Assembly (NCBI RefSeq): GCF_900109945.1
Contig: NZ_FOBX01000011.1
Location: 62,001 to 126,000 of the forward strand
Source of the DNA: Bradyrhizobium sp. OK095
GTDB taxonomy: Bacteria; Pseudomonadota; Alphaproteobacteria; Rhizobiales; Xanthobacteraceae
Length of the DNA stretch: 64,000 bases
Reading direction: 5' to 3'
Made by a program: the position numbers and the translations under genes. The notes below the pieces were generated by a model, which did not search any database, was not told the origin of the DNA, and saw nothing but the letters and a program-made list of their open reading frames with translations. This document shows, piece by piece, positions 9,378 through 18,640 of this stretch. Position 1 is the first letter of the stretch. Each line of letters begins with the position of its first letter.

Positions 9378-11411
9378 ATGCCCGTCAAGTCGAAGCCGAA
9401 CACATCGAAGCTGCTCACCTTGCGTTTTCGTGCAAAAATCATCCTCGGCTTCGTGGCGGTGCTGGCCATCCTCGCCGTCAGCATGGCTTTCGCCTATTTC
9501 GGCTTCGAGCGGATCCAGGCCGCCGTGGCCTCCTACCGCACGAGCGTGGCGGAAGCGGATACTGCGCGGACCGTCGATCGCGAGCTGGTCGCCTATCAGG
9601 GGCTGGCGCGCGCCTATACGCTGACAGGCGCGACGGATGACGAGACCGCGGCCAAGGCCGCTGAAGAGAAGCTGAGGGTCGCGATCGCCAAATCGATGGC
9701 GGCCACGACCGGCGCCGCGCGCCGCGAGCAGGTCGGCAAGCTCGAGGCCGAGTTCCAGCGCTTTACGAAGGTGTTCAGCGAGATCATCACGCTGACGCGC
9801 GAGAACAACAAGATCGCCGCCGACGAGCTCAACAGCGTCGGCAACAAGATCCGTTTCAAGTTCGACGATCTCGCCGACACCGCGGCGCTGGCGAGCCTGG
9901 ACTCGGTCCAGACCACGGCCAAGGACGTCACCTCGCAATATCTCGCGGTCTCTACCTCGGTGAGCGCCTTCATCGCCAAGCCGGAGCCGAAGACCGCCGA
10001 CGGCGTGATCGCCCGCATCAAATTCCTGGAGACCCTGCTGGTCTCGATCTATGCCAACGACAAGAAGATCACCGACCGCGTCACTGAGATCGGCAATCTG
10101 CTGAAGCAGTACCGCACCTCGTTCTCGAAGCTGACCGAGAACGTGAAGATCATCGTCAAGTCGAACGGCGAGATGACGAAGACGGCGGCGGGCATTCTCA
10201 AGCTCTCTGGCGAGCTGCGGTCGGATTTGACTGCCGATCAGCAGCGCATCGAGGCGAGCGCGAATTCCACCATCGTTGAGACCGAACGACTGATGCTGAT
10301 GCTGGCGCTCGGCGGCCTCGCCATCGGCGCCGCCCTGGCCCTGATGCTCGGCAACGGCATCTCGCGTCCGATGATCGCGATGTGCAAGGCGATGCGCGAA
10401 CTCGCCTCGGGCAATTTCGACGTCGTGCTGCCGGGTCTCGGCCGCAGGGACGAGATCGGCGAGATGGCCGGCGCAGTGGAAGAATTCAAGGTTCAGGCCG
10501 TGGCCAAGGCGGAGCGCGATGCCGCCGCCAGCGAAGCCCAGAACCGCGAGCAGGCCGCAAGCCGCCGCTCCGAGCTGATCCGCTTTGCCGACGATTTCGA
10601 GAGCGCGGTCGGCGCCATCGTCTCCAACGTCTCATCTTCCGCCGTGCATCTCGAATCGGCGGCGTCCACGCTGACGCGCACCGCCGAGACGACGCAGAGT
10701 CTGTCGAGCCAGGTCGCCGATGTCTCCGAGCGGGCTTCCAGCAACATGCAGTCGGTCGCAACCGCAACCGAAGAGCTCTCGGCCTCGGTCGAGGAGATCG
10801 GCCGCCAGGTCCGCGACTCCAGCCGCATCGCCGAAGCGGCCGTGGTGCAGGCCAAGGAAACCGATACCCGGATCGGCAAACTGTCGCATGCCGCCCAGCA
10901 GATCGGCGAGGTCGTCAAGCTGATCACGGCGATCGCCGAGCAGACCAATCTGCTCGCGCTCAACGCCACCATCGAGGCGGCGCGCGCGGGTGAAGCCGGC
11001 CGCGGCTTCGCGGTTGTCGCCAGCGAAGTGAAGTCGCTGGCCAGCCAGACCGCCAAGGCGACGGACGAAATTTCCTCGCACATCACGGGGATGCAGGGCG
11101 CCACCGCTGAATCGGTGGCGGCGATCAAGGAGATCGGTGCGACGATCGGCCAGATCTCGTCGATCTCGACGTCGATCGCGAGCGCCGTCGAGCAGCAGGG
11201 CGCCGCGACGCAGGAGATCGCGCGCAGTGTCCAGACGGTTGCACAGGGCACGCAGACCGCAGCCACCGACATCGGCCAGGTCAACCGCGGCGCCGCCGAA
11301 ACCGGCTCAGCCTCGGAAGAGGTGCTGAACTCGGCCAAGACGCTGTCCAGCGAGAGCACGCGCCTGCGTGCCGAGCTCGATCGCTTCATGGGGAATATCA
11401 GGGCGGCGTAG
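9378..11411 (+). CDS. Methyl-accepting chemotaxis protein, second of a tandem pair
   Basis: A 677-residue paralogue of the preceding receptor with the same plan: TM1 (IILGFVAVLAILAVSMAFAY), a divergent periplasmic sensor of about 270 residues, TM2 (LMLMLALGGLAIGAALALML), HAMP, and a signalling domain nearly residue-for-residue identical ([19 protein letters not shown]). It ends FMGNIRAA without a CheR-binding pentapeptide. The start ATG at 9378 (MPVKSKPNT) follows GGGGTGGGGA, paralleling the first copy. The contrast between similar C-termini and different sensors suggests duplication, then sensor divergence with purifying selection or gene conversion in the signalling half. Confidence 0.95.
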   Translation: MPVKSKPNTSKLLTLRFRAKIILGFVAVLAILAVSMAFAYFGFERIQAAVASYRTSVAEADTARTVDRELVAYQGLARAYTLTGATDDETAAKAAEEKLRVAIAKSMAATTGAARREQVGKLEAEFQRFTKVFSEIITLTRENNKIAADELNSVGNKIRFKFDDLADTAALASLDSVQTTAKDVTSQYLAVSTSVSAFIAKPEPKTADGVIARIKFLETLLVSIYANDKKITDRVTEIGNLLKQYRTSFSKLTENVKIIVKSNGEMTKTAAGILKLSGELRSDLTADQQRIEASANSTIVETERLMLMLALGGLAIGAALALMLGNGISRPMIAMCKAMRELASGNFDVVLPGLGRRDEIGEMAGAVEEFKVQAVAKAERDAAASEAQNREQAASRRSELIRFADDFESAVGAIVSNVSSSAVHLESAASTLTRTAETTQSLSSQVADVSERASSNMQSVATATEELSASVEEIGRQVRDSSRIAEAAVVQAKETDTRIGKLSHAAQQIGEVVKLITAIAEQTNLLALNATIEAARAGEAGRGFAVVASEVKSLASQTAKATDEISSHITGMQGATAESVAAIKEIGATIGQISSISTSIASAVEQQGAATQEIARSVQTVAQGTQTAATDIGQVNRGAAETGSASEEVLNSAKTLSSESTRLRAELDRFMGNIRAA

Positions 11412-11448
11412 GGCTCGGTTGCGCCTGAAGACCTCTCTCTCAGCTCTT

Positions 11449-11619
11449 ACTCCGCTGTCGTCCCGGACAAGCGCGCCCTTAGACGTGCGCCGATCCGGGA
11501 CCCATAGCCGCGGGGAGTAGTTGGGACGGACGGTGGTAACCCGGAGTCTTCGCCAAACCGCTCCCTGGGAGTTATGGGTCCCGGATCTTCGCTGCGCTCG
11601 TCCGGGACGACGGCGGAGT
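11449..11619. repeat. Long palindromic intergenic repeat (GTCGTCCCGGAC family)
   Basis: The ends ACTCCGCTGTCGTCCCGGAC and GTCCGGGACGACGGCGGAGT are inverted repeats of about 20 bp with few mismatches. Inside, GGGACCCATA and TATGGGTCCC pair as well. I recognise this as a common Bradyrhizobium intergenic element. It lies after the second chemoreceptor gene and may act as a terminator. Confidence 0.75.
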
Positions 11620-11897
11620 GAGTGGCGCGAATCTCACTCACTCTCAAACGCCCGCTTCCGGTCCACCTTCGCGCGCCGCGGCTTTGTGAGAATGTGTCGT
11701 CTTTCTGACGTGAGCCATGCGTCAACTCCTCGCGGCTCCATCGGAAACGGACGGCCTCAAGGCTGTTCCCGCGGGAACCTGCCCTTGCCGCAGACGTTGT
11801 CGCAGGTGGCAGGCGTAATGCCGCACCCCATGATCGGATCGACCCCGTCCACATCATGTGAACCGGGCCGCTTTCATTGGCGAGATGCAACAACGCG
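11620..11897. other. Gap upstream of MFS transporter, no gene seen
   Basis: About 280 bp between the palindromic repeat and the transporter start. I see no convincing coding frame, no clear -35/-10 pair and no hairpin terminator. GGTTCCCGCGGGAACC-like symmetry around 11766-11781 (GTTCCCGCGGGAAC) could be a regulator site. Confidence 0.4.
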
Positions 11898-13385
11898 ATG
11901 GACTTGCAGCAAAGCACAGCGCTGAATTATGGACCTGCTGTCTCTGCGGCGGTCGCGAGCGAGCGCATCGTCGAGACCAGCATTCCCGCGCGGCTCGATG
12001 CGCTGCCGTGGAACGGCTTTCACACCCGCGTCGTGCTGGCGCTCGGCATCACCTGGATCCTCGACGGGCTCGAGGTGACGCTGGCCGGCGCGCTCTCGGG
12101 CGCACTGAAGCAGAGTCCGACGCTGCATTTTTCGAATCTCGATCTCGGTATCGCCAACTCGGCCTATCTTGGTGGCGCAGTGCTCGGCGCACTTGGCTTC
12201 GGCTGGCTCACCGACCGGATCGGCCGCAAAAAACTGTTCTTCATCACGCTCGCGCTTTATCTCTCGGCGACGGCTGCGACCGCCTTGTCGTGGAATATCG
12301 CGAGCTACGCACTGTTTCGCTTCCTCACCGGTGCCGGCATCGGCGGCGAATACACCGCGATCAACTCGACCATCCAGGAATTGGTGCCGGCGCGCTATCG
12401 CGGCTGGACCGATCTGGTCATCAACGGCAGCTTCTGGATCGGCGCGGCAATGGGTGCGGTCGCCGCCATCGTGCTGCTCGATCCGGCCGTGATCGATCCG
12501 GATCTCGGCTGGCGTCTTGCCTATCTGACCGGCGCGACCATCGGTCTCGTCGTGCTGTTGATGCGGATGTGGATTCCGGAAAGTCCGCGCTGGCTGATGA
12601 TCCACGGCCATCCTGAAAAGGCTGAAGAGATCGTCAGTGAAATCGAACGTTCGGTGGTCGGGCATAAGCAGGATGGTCGCGGTGCAGGCTTTGCGAAGAT
12701 CCGCATCAAGATGCGCAGCCACACCCCGATCCGCGAGGTCGTGCACACGCTGTTCTTCACCTATCGCCAGCGCGCGCTGGTCGGTCTTGTGCTGATGGTC
12801 GCGCAGGCGTTCTTCTACAACGCGATTTTCTTCACCTTCGCGCTGGTGCTGACCGATTTCTACGGCATCAGTGCCGATCACGTCGGCTGGTATCTCCTGC
12901 CTTTCGCCGCCGGCAATTTCTTGGGCCCGCTGCTGCTCGGCCGCCTGTTCGATACGGTCGGCCGCCGCACGATGATCACGCTCACCTATGGCGTCTCGGG
13001 CGTGCTGTTGGCGCTCTCGGGCTATCTGTTCTCAATCGGCGCCTTGAGCGCACAGGGGCAGACCATCGCCTGGATGGTCATCTTCTTCTTTGCCTCGCCC
13101 GCCGCGAGCGCAGCCTATCTTACCGTCAGCGAGACGTTTCCGCTGGAAGTCCGCGCACTGGCGATTGCAGTGTTCTATGCGATCGGCACCGGCATTGGCG
13201 GCGTCGCGGGTCCCGCGCTGTTCGGCGCGCTGATCGATACGGGTTCACGCAGTAGCGTGTTCGCCGGCTATCTGCTGGGAGCCGTGTTGATGATTGCGGC
13301 CGCGATCGTGGCGTGGCGCTACGCCGTCGCCGCGGAACGCAAATCGCTCGAACACATCGCGCGGCCGCTAGCTTCTATGGAGTAG
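11898..13385 (+). CDS. MFS transporter, sugar/metabolite:H+ symporter type
   Basis: A 495-residue, 12-helix permease. The loop 2-3 signature GWLTDRIGRKKLF and the helix 4 to loop 4 pattern RFLTGAGIGGEYTAINSTIQ, then PARYRG, place it in the sugar/metabolite symporter branch. The second-half equivalent is LGRLFDTVGRRTM, and SETFPLEVRALAIAVFY sits in the late helices. ATG 11898 is preferred to the upstream TTG in frame. The stop is three bases before otsB, whose ribosome-binding site overlaps the transporter end, so the two are translationally linked. The neighbourhood suggests a sugar-related substrate, but that is inference. Confidence 0.88.
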   Translation: MDLQQSTALNYGPAVSAAVASERIVETSIPARLDALPWNGFHTRVVLALGITWILDGLEVTLAGALSGALKQSPTLHFSNLDLGIANSAYLGGAVLGALGFGWLTDRIGRKKLFFITLALYLSATAATALSWNIASYALFRFLTGAGIGGEYTAINSTIQELVPARYRGWTDLVINGSFWIGAAMGAVAAIVLLDPAVIDPDLGWRLAYLTGATIGLVVLLMRMWIPESPRWLMIHGHPEKAEEIVSEIERSVVGHKQDGRGAGFAKIRIKMRSHTPIREVVHTLFFTYRQRALVGLVLMVAQAFFYNAIFFTFALVLTDFYGISADHVGWYLLPFAAGNFLGPLLLGRLFDTVGRRTMITLTYGVSGVLLALSGYLFSIGALSAQGQTIAWMVIFFFASPAASAAYLTVSETFPLEVRALAIAVFYAIGTGIGGVAGPALFGALIDTGSRSSVFAGYLLGAVLMIAAAIVAWRYAVAAERKSLEHIARPLASME

Positions 13386-13388
13386 ACT

Positions 13389-14201
13389 ATGAAATCGGAA
13401 CTCGCTGAACTGGATCAGAAGCGCACCATGCCAGATGAAGAAGCGCCCGACGCGGTGCCGGTACCGCATGCGCTCGTCCCGCATCTGGGCGAGACTGCGA
13501 TTCTGCTCGATATCGACGGCACGCTGCTCGACCTGATGCCGACGCCGCGTGAGGTGTGGGTGCCGCCGGGCCTGTCGGAAACGCTGAACCAGCTGACGGA
13601 GCTCACCTCGGGTGCGCTGGCGATGGTGAGTGGTCGCTCGCTCAACGACATCGACCTGATTTTCGCGCCCGACGTCTTTCGCGCGGTTGCCGGCCACGGC
13701 GCGGAGATGCGGCTGTCGGTGGGCAATGAGGCCGACGACGTGCATGCGCCGCCGATGGACAAGGAGCTGAAGCGGCGGCTTGCCGCAATCGCCAAGCTCA
13801 GTCCCGGCATTCTGCTCGAGGACAAAGGCTATTCGCTGGCGCTGCATTATCGTCTCGCGCCGCATGCGGAGAAGGCGATTTACGAAGCCGTCTCCCTGAT
13901 CCGAGCCGATCTGCCCAATGCTCCGATTGAAATTCTGCCCGGCAAGTTCGTTTGCGAAATCAAGCATTCCGGTTTCACCAAGGCAACCGGCGTGCGCGAA
14001 CTGATGAAGCATGAGCCGTTTAGAGGACGCCGCCCGATCTTCATCGGCGACGACGTCACCGATGAAACCGTGTTCGCGATCATGCCGGACATGAACGGGC
14101 TCTCCTTCTCGGTTGGTCGCCGCGCCATGGGTGTGAATGGCCACTTCGATGCGCCGAGCGACGTGCGCGCGTTCCTCGCGCGCCTGCTCGATCCGAGGTA
14201 A
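13389..14201 (+). CDS. otsB: Trehalose-6-phosphate phosphatase
   Basis: A HAD-superfamily phosphatase that removes phosphate from trehalose-6-phosphate, the second step of OtsA/OtsB trehalose synthesis. The nucleophile motif is ILLDIDGTLLDLMPTP, motif II lies in LAMVSGRSLNDID, and the metal-binding motif is FIGDDVTDETVF near the C-terminus. The 270-residue length is typical. The start ATG is immediately downstream of the MFS stop, with GGAG in the overlap. otsA follows after about 240 bp on the same strand. Confidence 0.95.
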   Translation: MKSELAELDQKRTMPDEEAPDAVPVPHALVPHLGETAILLDIDGTLLDLMPTPREVWVPPGLSETLNQLTELTSGALAMVSGRSLNDIDLIFAPDVFRAVAGHGAEMRLSVGNEADDVHAPPMDKELKRRLAAIAKLSPGILLEDKGYSLALHYRLAPHAEKAIYEAVSLIRADLPNAPIEILPGKFVCEIKHSGFTKATGVRELMKHEPFRGRRPIFIGDDVTDETVFAIMPDMNGLSFSVGRRAMGVNGHFDAPSDVRAFLARLLDPR

Positions 14202-14442
14202 AACCAAGGCAGCGCCACGCCGCAGACATAAAGGCCGTCAGTGCAGCGCTATTGCGCGCCGCAATGCATGCTGCGCAACACGACCGCTAAAGCTGTCTTT
14301 GCAGGGAAATTTGCGGGTTCCGCAAGCGAAACCAGTTCCAACGCACGCGCCCGATTTTGGTTTCATTTCGTAGAAATGATGACAGGAACCATATTGATGA
14401 ACAGCAGTTAAACAGGGTGGAATGAACAGGAAGGGACGACCT

Positions 14443-15906
14443 GTGAACTTAATCGTCGTTTCGAATCGAGTTGCGCGCGGCAAACCCAACGAGCCCATGA
14501 CGGGCGGCTTGGCCGCGGCATTGCTTCCCGTTGTCGAGCATTCGGGCGCCATCTGGGTCGGTTCCTCCGGCCGCGTGCGTGATGGCCATCAGAAGGAGCC
14601 GTTTGCCGAGATCGAATCGCTCGGATCGGGTGCGATTGCGACGCTGGATCTGCCTGCGGCGCATTACGGCGGCTATTACGAAGGTTTTGCCAATTCGGCG
14701 CTATGGCCGGCGCTGCATTCGCGCAGCGATTTGATCCGCGTCTCACGCGACGATTATGTCAGCTATCGCGAGGTCAACGCGTTCATGGCGCGCGCCCTGA
14801 TGCGGTTCCGCAAACCGCAGACCGCGTTCTGGGTGCAGGATTATCATTTCCTCGCGCTCGGTGCGGAGCTGCGTGATCTCGGCGTCGACGATCCCATCGG
14901 CTTCTTCCTGCACACGCCGTGGCCGGTGGCCGCGGTGATGCAGGGCGTGCCCAATCATCGCGAGCTGATCAATGCGATGCTGGCTTATGATCTGCTCGGC
15001 TTCCAGACCGAGGAAGATTGCCAGAATTTTCTCGCCTATGCCGGTAGCGAACTCGATCTCGCCATTGAGGATGGCGTTGTGATCTCACCGCATGGCCGCA
15101 CGCGCTGCGAAGTATTTCCAATCGGCATCGATGCGGAGAAATTCGCCGCCTACGCCGCCAAGTCGGCGTCGCATCCAGACGTCTCGCGCCTGCGCCGCAG
15201 CCTGAACGGCGAGCGGCTCGCGATTGGTGTCGACCGGCTCGACTATTCCAAGGGCCTCGTCAATCGCATCAGCGCGTTCGACCGGCTCTGGACCGAGCAG
15301 CCGCAATTCGCGCGCAGTATCTCGCTGCTCCAGATTGCGAACCCCTCGCGCGGTGCGATCGAGGCCTATGGCAATCTCCAGAACGAGGTCGCGCGTCTCG
15401 TTACCGACGTCAACGGCCGCCATGGCGAAGTGGACTGGACGCCGATTCGCTATCTCAACAAGGGTTTTAGCCAGGCCGTGCTCGCGGGTCTCTATCGTAC
15501 CGCGCAGATCGGCGTGGTGACGCCGCTGCATGACGGCATGAACCTGGTCGCCAAGGAATATGTCGCAGCCCAAAATCCGGCTGATCCCGGCGTGCTGGTG
15601 CTGTCGAAATTCGCCGGCGCCGCCAACGAGCTCGACGCCGCGCTGCTGGTCAATCCGCACGACATCGACGGCATGACCAGCGCGATCGCGACCGCGGCTG
15701 CGATGCCGCTGATCGAGCGCAAGATGCGCTGGGAAGCGATGATGAAGAAGCTGCGCGGCCACACCATCCAGCAATGGTCTGCGGATTTCGTCGCGGAGCT
15801 GGAGAAGTGCCGGACCGAAAAAGCCGCGGCCGCCCCGCTCGCAGCCCAGCCGCCGCAAGCGCTGCGCTGGTTGAAGTCGGCGATCTCGGGTGTAAGGTTG
15901 ATCTAA
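14443..15906 (+). CDS. otsA: Trehalose-6-phosphate synthase
   Basis: A GT20 glycosyltransferase that makes trehalose-6-phosphate from UDP-glucose and glucose-6-phosphate. Family motifs are visible: VVSNRVARG at the N-terminus, FWVQDYHFLALGAELR, IGFFLHTPWP, GVDRLDYSKGL, and the sugar-nucleotide site LVAKEYVAAQ. I choose GTG 14443 (VNLIVVSNRVA) because AGGAAGGG lies seven bases upstream; the ATG at 14422 is the alternative and adds seven residues. The protein has about 487 residues. With otsB this provides osmotic and desiccation protection. Confidence 0.96.
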   Translation: MNLIVVSNRVARGKPNEPMTGGLAAALLPVVEHSGAIWVGSSGRVRDGHQKEPFAEIESLGSGAIATLDLPAAHYGGYYEGFANSALWPALHSRSDLIRVSRDDYVSYREVNAFMARALMRFRKPQTAFWVQDYHFLALGAELRDLGVDDPIGFFLHTPWPVAAVMQGVPNHRELINAMLAYDLLGFQTEEDCQNFLAYAGSELDLAIEDGVVISPHGRTRCEVFPIGIDAEKFAAYAAKSASHPDVSRLRRSLNGERLAIGVDRLDYSKGLVNRISAFDRLWTEQPQFARSISLLQIANPSRGAIEAYGNLQNEVARLVTDVNGRHGEVDWTPIRYLNKGFSQAVLAGLYRTAQIGVVTPLHDGMNLVAKEYVAAQNPADPGVLVLSKFAGAANELDAALLVNPHDIDGMTSAIATAAAMPLIERKMRWEAMMKKLRGHTIQQWSADFVAELEKCRTEKAAAAPLAAQPPQALRWLKSAISGVRLI

Positions 15907-15915
15907 CGCGACGGT

Positions 15916-16072
15916 CTTCCCCTCTCCCCTTGTGGGAGAGGGTGGCTCGCCGCGATAGCGGCGAGACGGGTGAGGGGTTTCTCTCATCGAACAAATCTCT
16001 TGCAGTGAATATGAGGGCGCAACCCCTCATCCGGCGCTTCGCGCCACCTTCTTCCACAAGGGGAGAAGGAAG
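15916..16072. repeat. Intergenic palindromic repeat (CTCTCCCCTTGTGGGAGAGG family)
   Basis: CTTCCCCTCTCCCCTTGTGG at the left pairs with CCACAAGGGGAGAAGGAAG at the right. Inside, GGTGAGGGGTT pairs with AACCCCTCATCC, and CTCGCCGCGATAGCGGCGAG forms its own hairpin. It is typical of high-copy intergenic elements of Bradyrhizobium-type genomes. It lies between convergent otsA and a small secreted-protein gene. Confidence 0.75.
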
Positions 16073-16077
16073 AGCAT

Positions 16078-16419
16078 TCAATAACAATACGATACGCCAT
16101 CCAGAATCGCGCACTGGCGCTTGTTCGGCGCGTTGGGATCATCCATCGGCACCATGCCCTTGCCCTGGCCGACGAACACGCCGGGGCCGACATGCACCGA
16201 GCTCTTGTTGCCGATGATCACGCTTTGATGCGGCGTCGAGCTCGAGCGCGTTCCGTCCGGCCAGAGGATGGCATCGCCCGACAGCAACCCGCGTCGCCCG
16301 TCGTCGCAGCTGACGTCGAGCCCTTGCCGGGTGCAGACCTGTGCCAGGGCCGGCACGGCAAAGGCGACGCCAAGGGCGGAAATCAGGCCGAGCGTAGCGA
16401 TAGTCTTGCGGATCATCAT
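16078..16419 (-). CDS. Small secreted hypothetical protein
   Basis: A 113-residue protein with an N-terminal signal peptide (ATLGLISALGVAFAVPALAQ, cleavage probably after ALA). The mature part holds four Cys residues (VCTRQGLDVSCDD near the start and KRQCAILDGVSYCY at the end), which could form two disulphides in the periplasm. I do not recognise a family with a known function. It ends inside the palindromic repeat region and lies next to tRNA-Ser, outside the putative island. Confidence 0.7.
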   Translation of the reverse strand: MMIRKTIATLGLISALGVAFAVPALAQVCTRQGLDVSCDDGRRGLLSGDAILWPDGTRSSSTPHQSVIIGNKSSVHVGPGVFVGQGKGMVPMDDPNAPNKRQCAILDGVSYCY

Positions 16420-16616
16420 GGCGTCCCCGGTCGTGTTTGGTGGTCTCGCGTGAATCGTCGCGCCAAACCCGCCTCCGGTTCAGCTTGTGAGCGGTTCCAA
16501 AGGGGCCACGGGGCGCCAGATATTCTCATTGAAATACAATATCTTACGGAAAATTCACCCGATTTCCTCGCGATCCCTTGCAAAATCACCGGCGCCCCTT
16601 CAAGAGAAGGCGCTCC

Positions 16617-16706
16617 GGAGAGATGGCCGAGTGGCTTAAGGCGCACGCTTGGAAAGCGTGTGTGCGGGAAACCGTACCGTGGGTTCGAATCCCACTCTCT
16701 CCGCCA
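16617..16706 (+). tRNA. tRNA-Ser (anticodon GGA)
   Basis: A 90-nt class II tRNA. The acceptor stem GGAGAGA/TCTCTCC, the anticodon stem-loop ACGCTTGGAAAGCGT with GGA at 16651-16653, a long variable arm, the T loop GGGTTCGAATCCC and an encoded CCA at 16704-16706 are all visible. Its 3' end is the repeat found twice downstream, so it is the likely integration target of the adjacent island. Confidence 0.97.
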
Positions 16707-16707
16707 T
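16693..16707 (+). repeat. attL-like direct repeat: 3' end of tRNA-Ser
   Basis: CACTCTCTCCGCCAT covers the T-stem end, acceptor stem and CCA of tRNA-Ser. The same 15 bases recur at 17930-17944 and 45005-45019. Such repeats mark the ends of elements integrated in tRNA genes. Confidence 0.85.
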
Positions 16708-16762
16708 TTGCGCGATTGGATCGTCCGGCCTGATTGAACCGCAAAATCGCATCAATCCCAAA

Positions 16763-17824
16763 TCATCGCGCCGGCTCATTCGCTTGGGGGCCAGCAATCG
16801 TCGCCAACCGCCCGAGCAGGGTCGCCTCGGCTTTGGGAGTCAGACGGTAGCCTTCCGCCATCTCGACGATGTCGCCGCCGGCGACGCATGCGTCCCACCA
16901 GTCCCTCACAAACCCCTCGGCGTACCCGCCCGTGTTGAAGTCATAGGGGTCGGCGACAAGATCGAAAATGATCATCAGCTCGAAACAAGGCGAGTCGTCG
17001 TAGGAGGTGCCCGTCTTGGGACGGATTACGAAAGCTTCGAAGGACCTGGCGGTACGAAGGCTCGAATAGAGCCAGAACATCAGTCCATACATCAACTGCG
17101 AGCGCTCGTCGTCGTGCAAGGCGAAGAAGCCCTTCTCGTCCACGATCTGCCGGGCCAAGGCTCGCAATATTCGCTCGCCATTCAGCAGACGATCGCCGGT
17201 CGCAACCAAGGCCCGCACCACGATGGGTGATAACGTTCCCCGCTCGATGGTTGCGATCGTAGCGGCCCGACGTTCCTCAGTGGTATCGTACTCGGATTCC
17301 TCGACTAAGCCTCGAATGAAGGTCTCGAAGTCCGGCGCAACGACGAAGATGCTGTAGTCATCCTCCTGGTCGACATACACGACCTGCGGCTCGCCCTGCT
17401 TTCCGCAACTCCGGTAGTCCAGCATAATCTGTTCGTGGCCCCCGGCCGGCGTGTCGGCGATGCAGACCCCAATCGGTGGGTAGCCCCATTGCTCGATCAT
17501 GAACTTGGCGCCCAGTTGCCCGGCGAGTGAATAATCGGACGTTCGGCCGATGGCGTAGAGCCCCTCGATTGCCACGTGGTCCTCCGCCCAGCCTGTACGC
17601 TCCTTCATTGGGTGGCAGCTGCGTTTGAGCATTCCGCCATTGTGGCGCCGTGCGAGGTCGACATAGGCTGCCGGTAGCCGATAGCCGCCCATTTCCTGCT
17701 CAATGGAGGCGATCAGCTTGTCGCTCGGTGGAGGCTCGACATAGTTCTCCAGGGAATGCGGACAGTCGTTCCAGAAGCCTTCGAAATCGAAGCCGTCAAA
17801 GGGCCTTTTCGTCGTCATCCCCAT
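16763..17824 (-). CDS. SMI1/KNR4 (SUKH)-like protein
   Basis: A 353-residue soluble protein. Near residues 35-65 it has the SUKH pattern: a helix ASIEQEMGGYRLPAAYVDLA followed by HNGG, and later a conserved acidic stretch, QVVYVDQEDDYSIFVVAPDF. SUKH proteins are frequently immunity proteins for polymorphic toxins, but housekeeping members exist. The long C-terminal half (residues 180-350) is not recognised. It is the only gene between tRNA-Ser and the second copy of the att repeat, so it may be the cargo of a small integrated cassette. No toxin gene is visible nearby. Confidence 0.7.
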   Translation of the reverse strand: MGMTTKRPFDGFDFEGFWNDCPHSLENYVEPPPSDKLIASIEQEMGGYRLPAAYVDLARRHNGGMLKRSCHPMKERTGWAEDHVAIEGLYAIGRTSDYSLAGQLGAKFMIEQWGYPPIGVCIADTPAGGHEQIMLDYRSCGKQGEPQVVYVDQEDDYSIFVVAPDFETFIRGLVEESEYDTTEERRAATIATIERGTLSPIVVRALVATGDRLLNGERILRALARQIVDEKGFFALHDDERSQLMYGLMFWLYSSLRTARSFEAFVIRPKTGTSYDDSPCFELMIIFDLVADPYDFNTGGYAEGFVRDWWDACVAGGDIVEMAEGYRLTPKAEATLLGRLATIAGPQANEPAR

Positions 17825-17921
17825 CCCCCCATCGTCTTACGAGGCGAGTCTAAGCGCCCATTAGCTAGGACCGTTGGTTGCCACCGTTCGGAATGAAAAC
17901 TAGCTTATACTTCAATCAGGA

Positions 17922-17944
17922 TTGACTGACACTCTCTCCGCCAT
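17922..17944 (+). repeat. Second att-like copy of the tRNA-Ser 3' end
   Basis: The 15-bp tRNA 3' end is preceded by TTGACTGA, identical to the copy at 44997. TCAAT-CAGG-ATTGA just to the left forms a small inverted repeat, as in recombinase core sites. Confidence 0.8.
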
Positions 17945-18640
17945 ATGTTTTTGACTCCAGGTGCCCGTAGGCCGCATGGAGGTCAGAAGCCCTTTGTCGC
18001 ACTGGTGTGCGCTTTGTTTCTTTATCTTCAAGCCGTGAGATACAGCGCACAGATAAATTGGCAAAGGTCGATCCGATGCGGGTCGTAAGATTGGATATCA
18101 GAGCGAGAGCAAAACGGACTCTCTGAGATTCCAGCGCTGTCGCGCGCAATCCATGCCGGGACGGTTTGGGTCAACACATATTGCGCTTCCAGCGCGATGG
18201 CGCCCATGCGTAGATCGAGCGGTGCGAAAATCGCCAAAGAGGCGATTGGTCTTGCTAGAGAGTTCTCGGGACCGAGGCGGACGTCTGCAATTCAGTTCAC
18301 TGGCCCACTGAACGTCTGACTAGAGCCATTTCTGCTCCGATTGAATCGGAGCGCGGCTCTAGATTCATGTTTTGACGCGTTTTCTTCACGCGAACCGGTG
18401 TCCCACTTCGCCGAAATGCGCTCCAGTTTGGCATGCGTACCGCGTGGCACGGGCTGCAAGCAGTGGCACCTGCGATTCCTTTTCTCCGAAAAATCTTCGC
18501 AAGGTCTCGCGCGCAGACCGACATATTTTGTTGGAGACACACAATGCATGAACGTGCAAGACGATAGGTGACAGGGAGCAAAAGGTGAGCGCAAATGCGA
18601 TGACATGGATAGCAAGGGCCGAAAGCAACGGCACCGCATC
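17945..18640. other. Gene-free stretch between att repeat and lasso cyclase
   Basis: About 700 bp with no coding frame I can support; short open frames on both strands lack family features and ribosome-binding sites. It contains one palindromic repeat (18322-18424). The last 100 bp must hold the cyclase promoter, but I see no clear consensus there. Confidence 0.5.
18322..18424. repeat. Palindromic intergenic element (AGAGCC...GGCTCTAGATTC type)
   Basis: GCTCCGATTGAATCGGAGC at 18334-18352 is a perfect 19-base palindrome nested in AGAGCC/GGCTCT. It is followed by TTTTGACGCGTTTTCTTCAC and GCGAACCGGTG, the tail of a very common Bradyrhizobium/Rhodopseudomonas intergenic element. Its presence inside the island suggests long residence in this kind of host. 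Confidence 0.8.
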
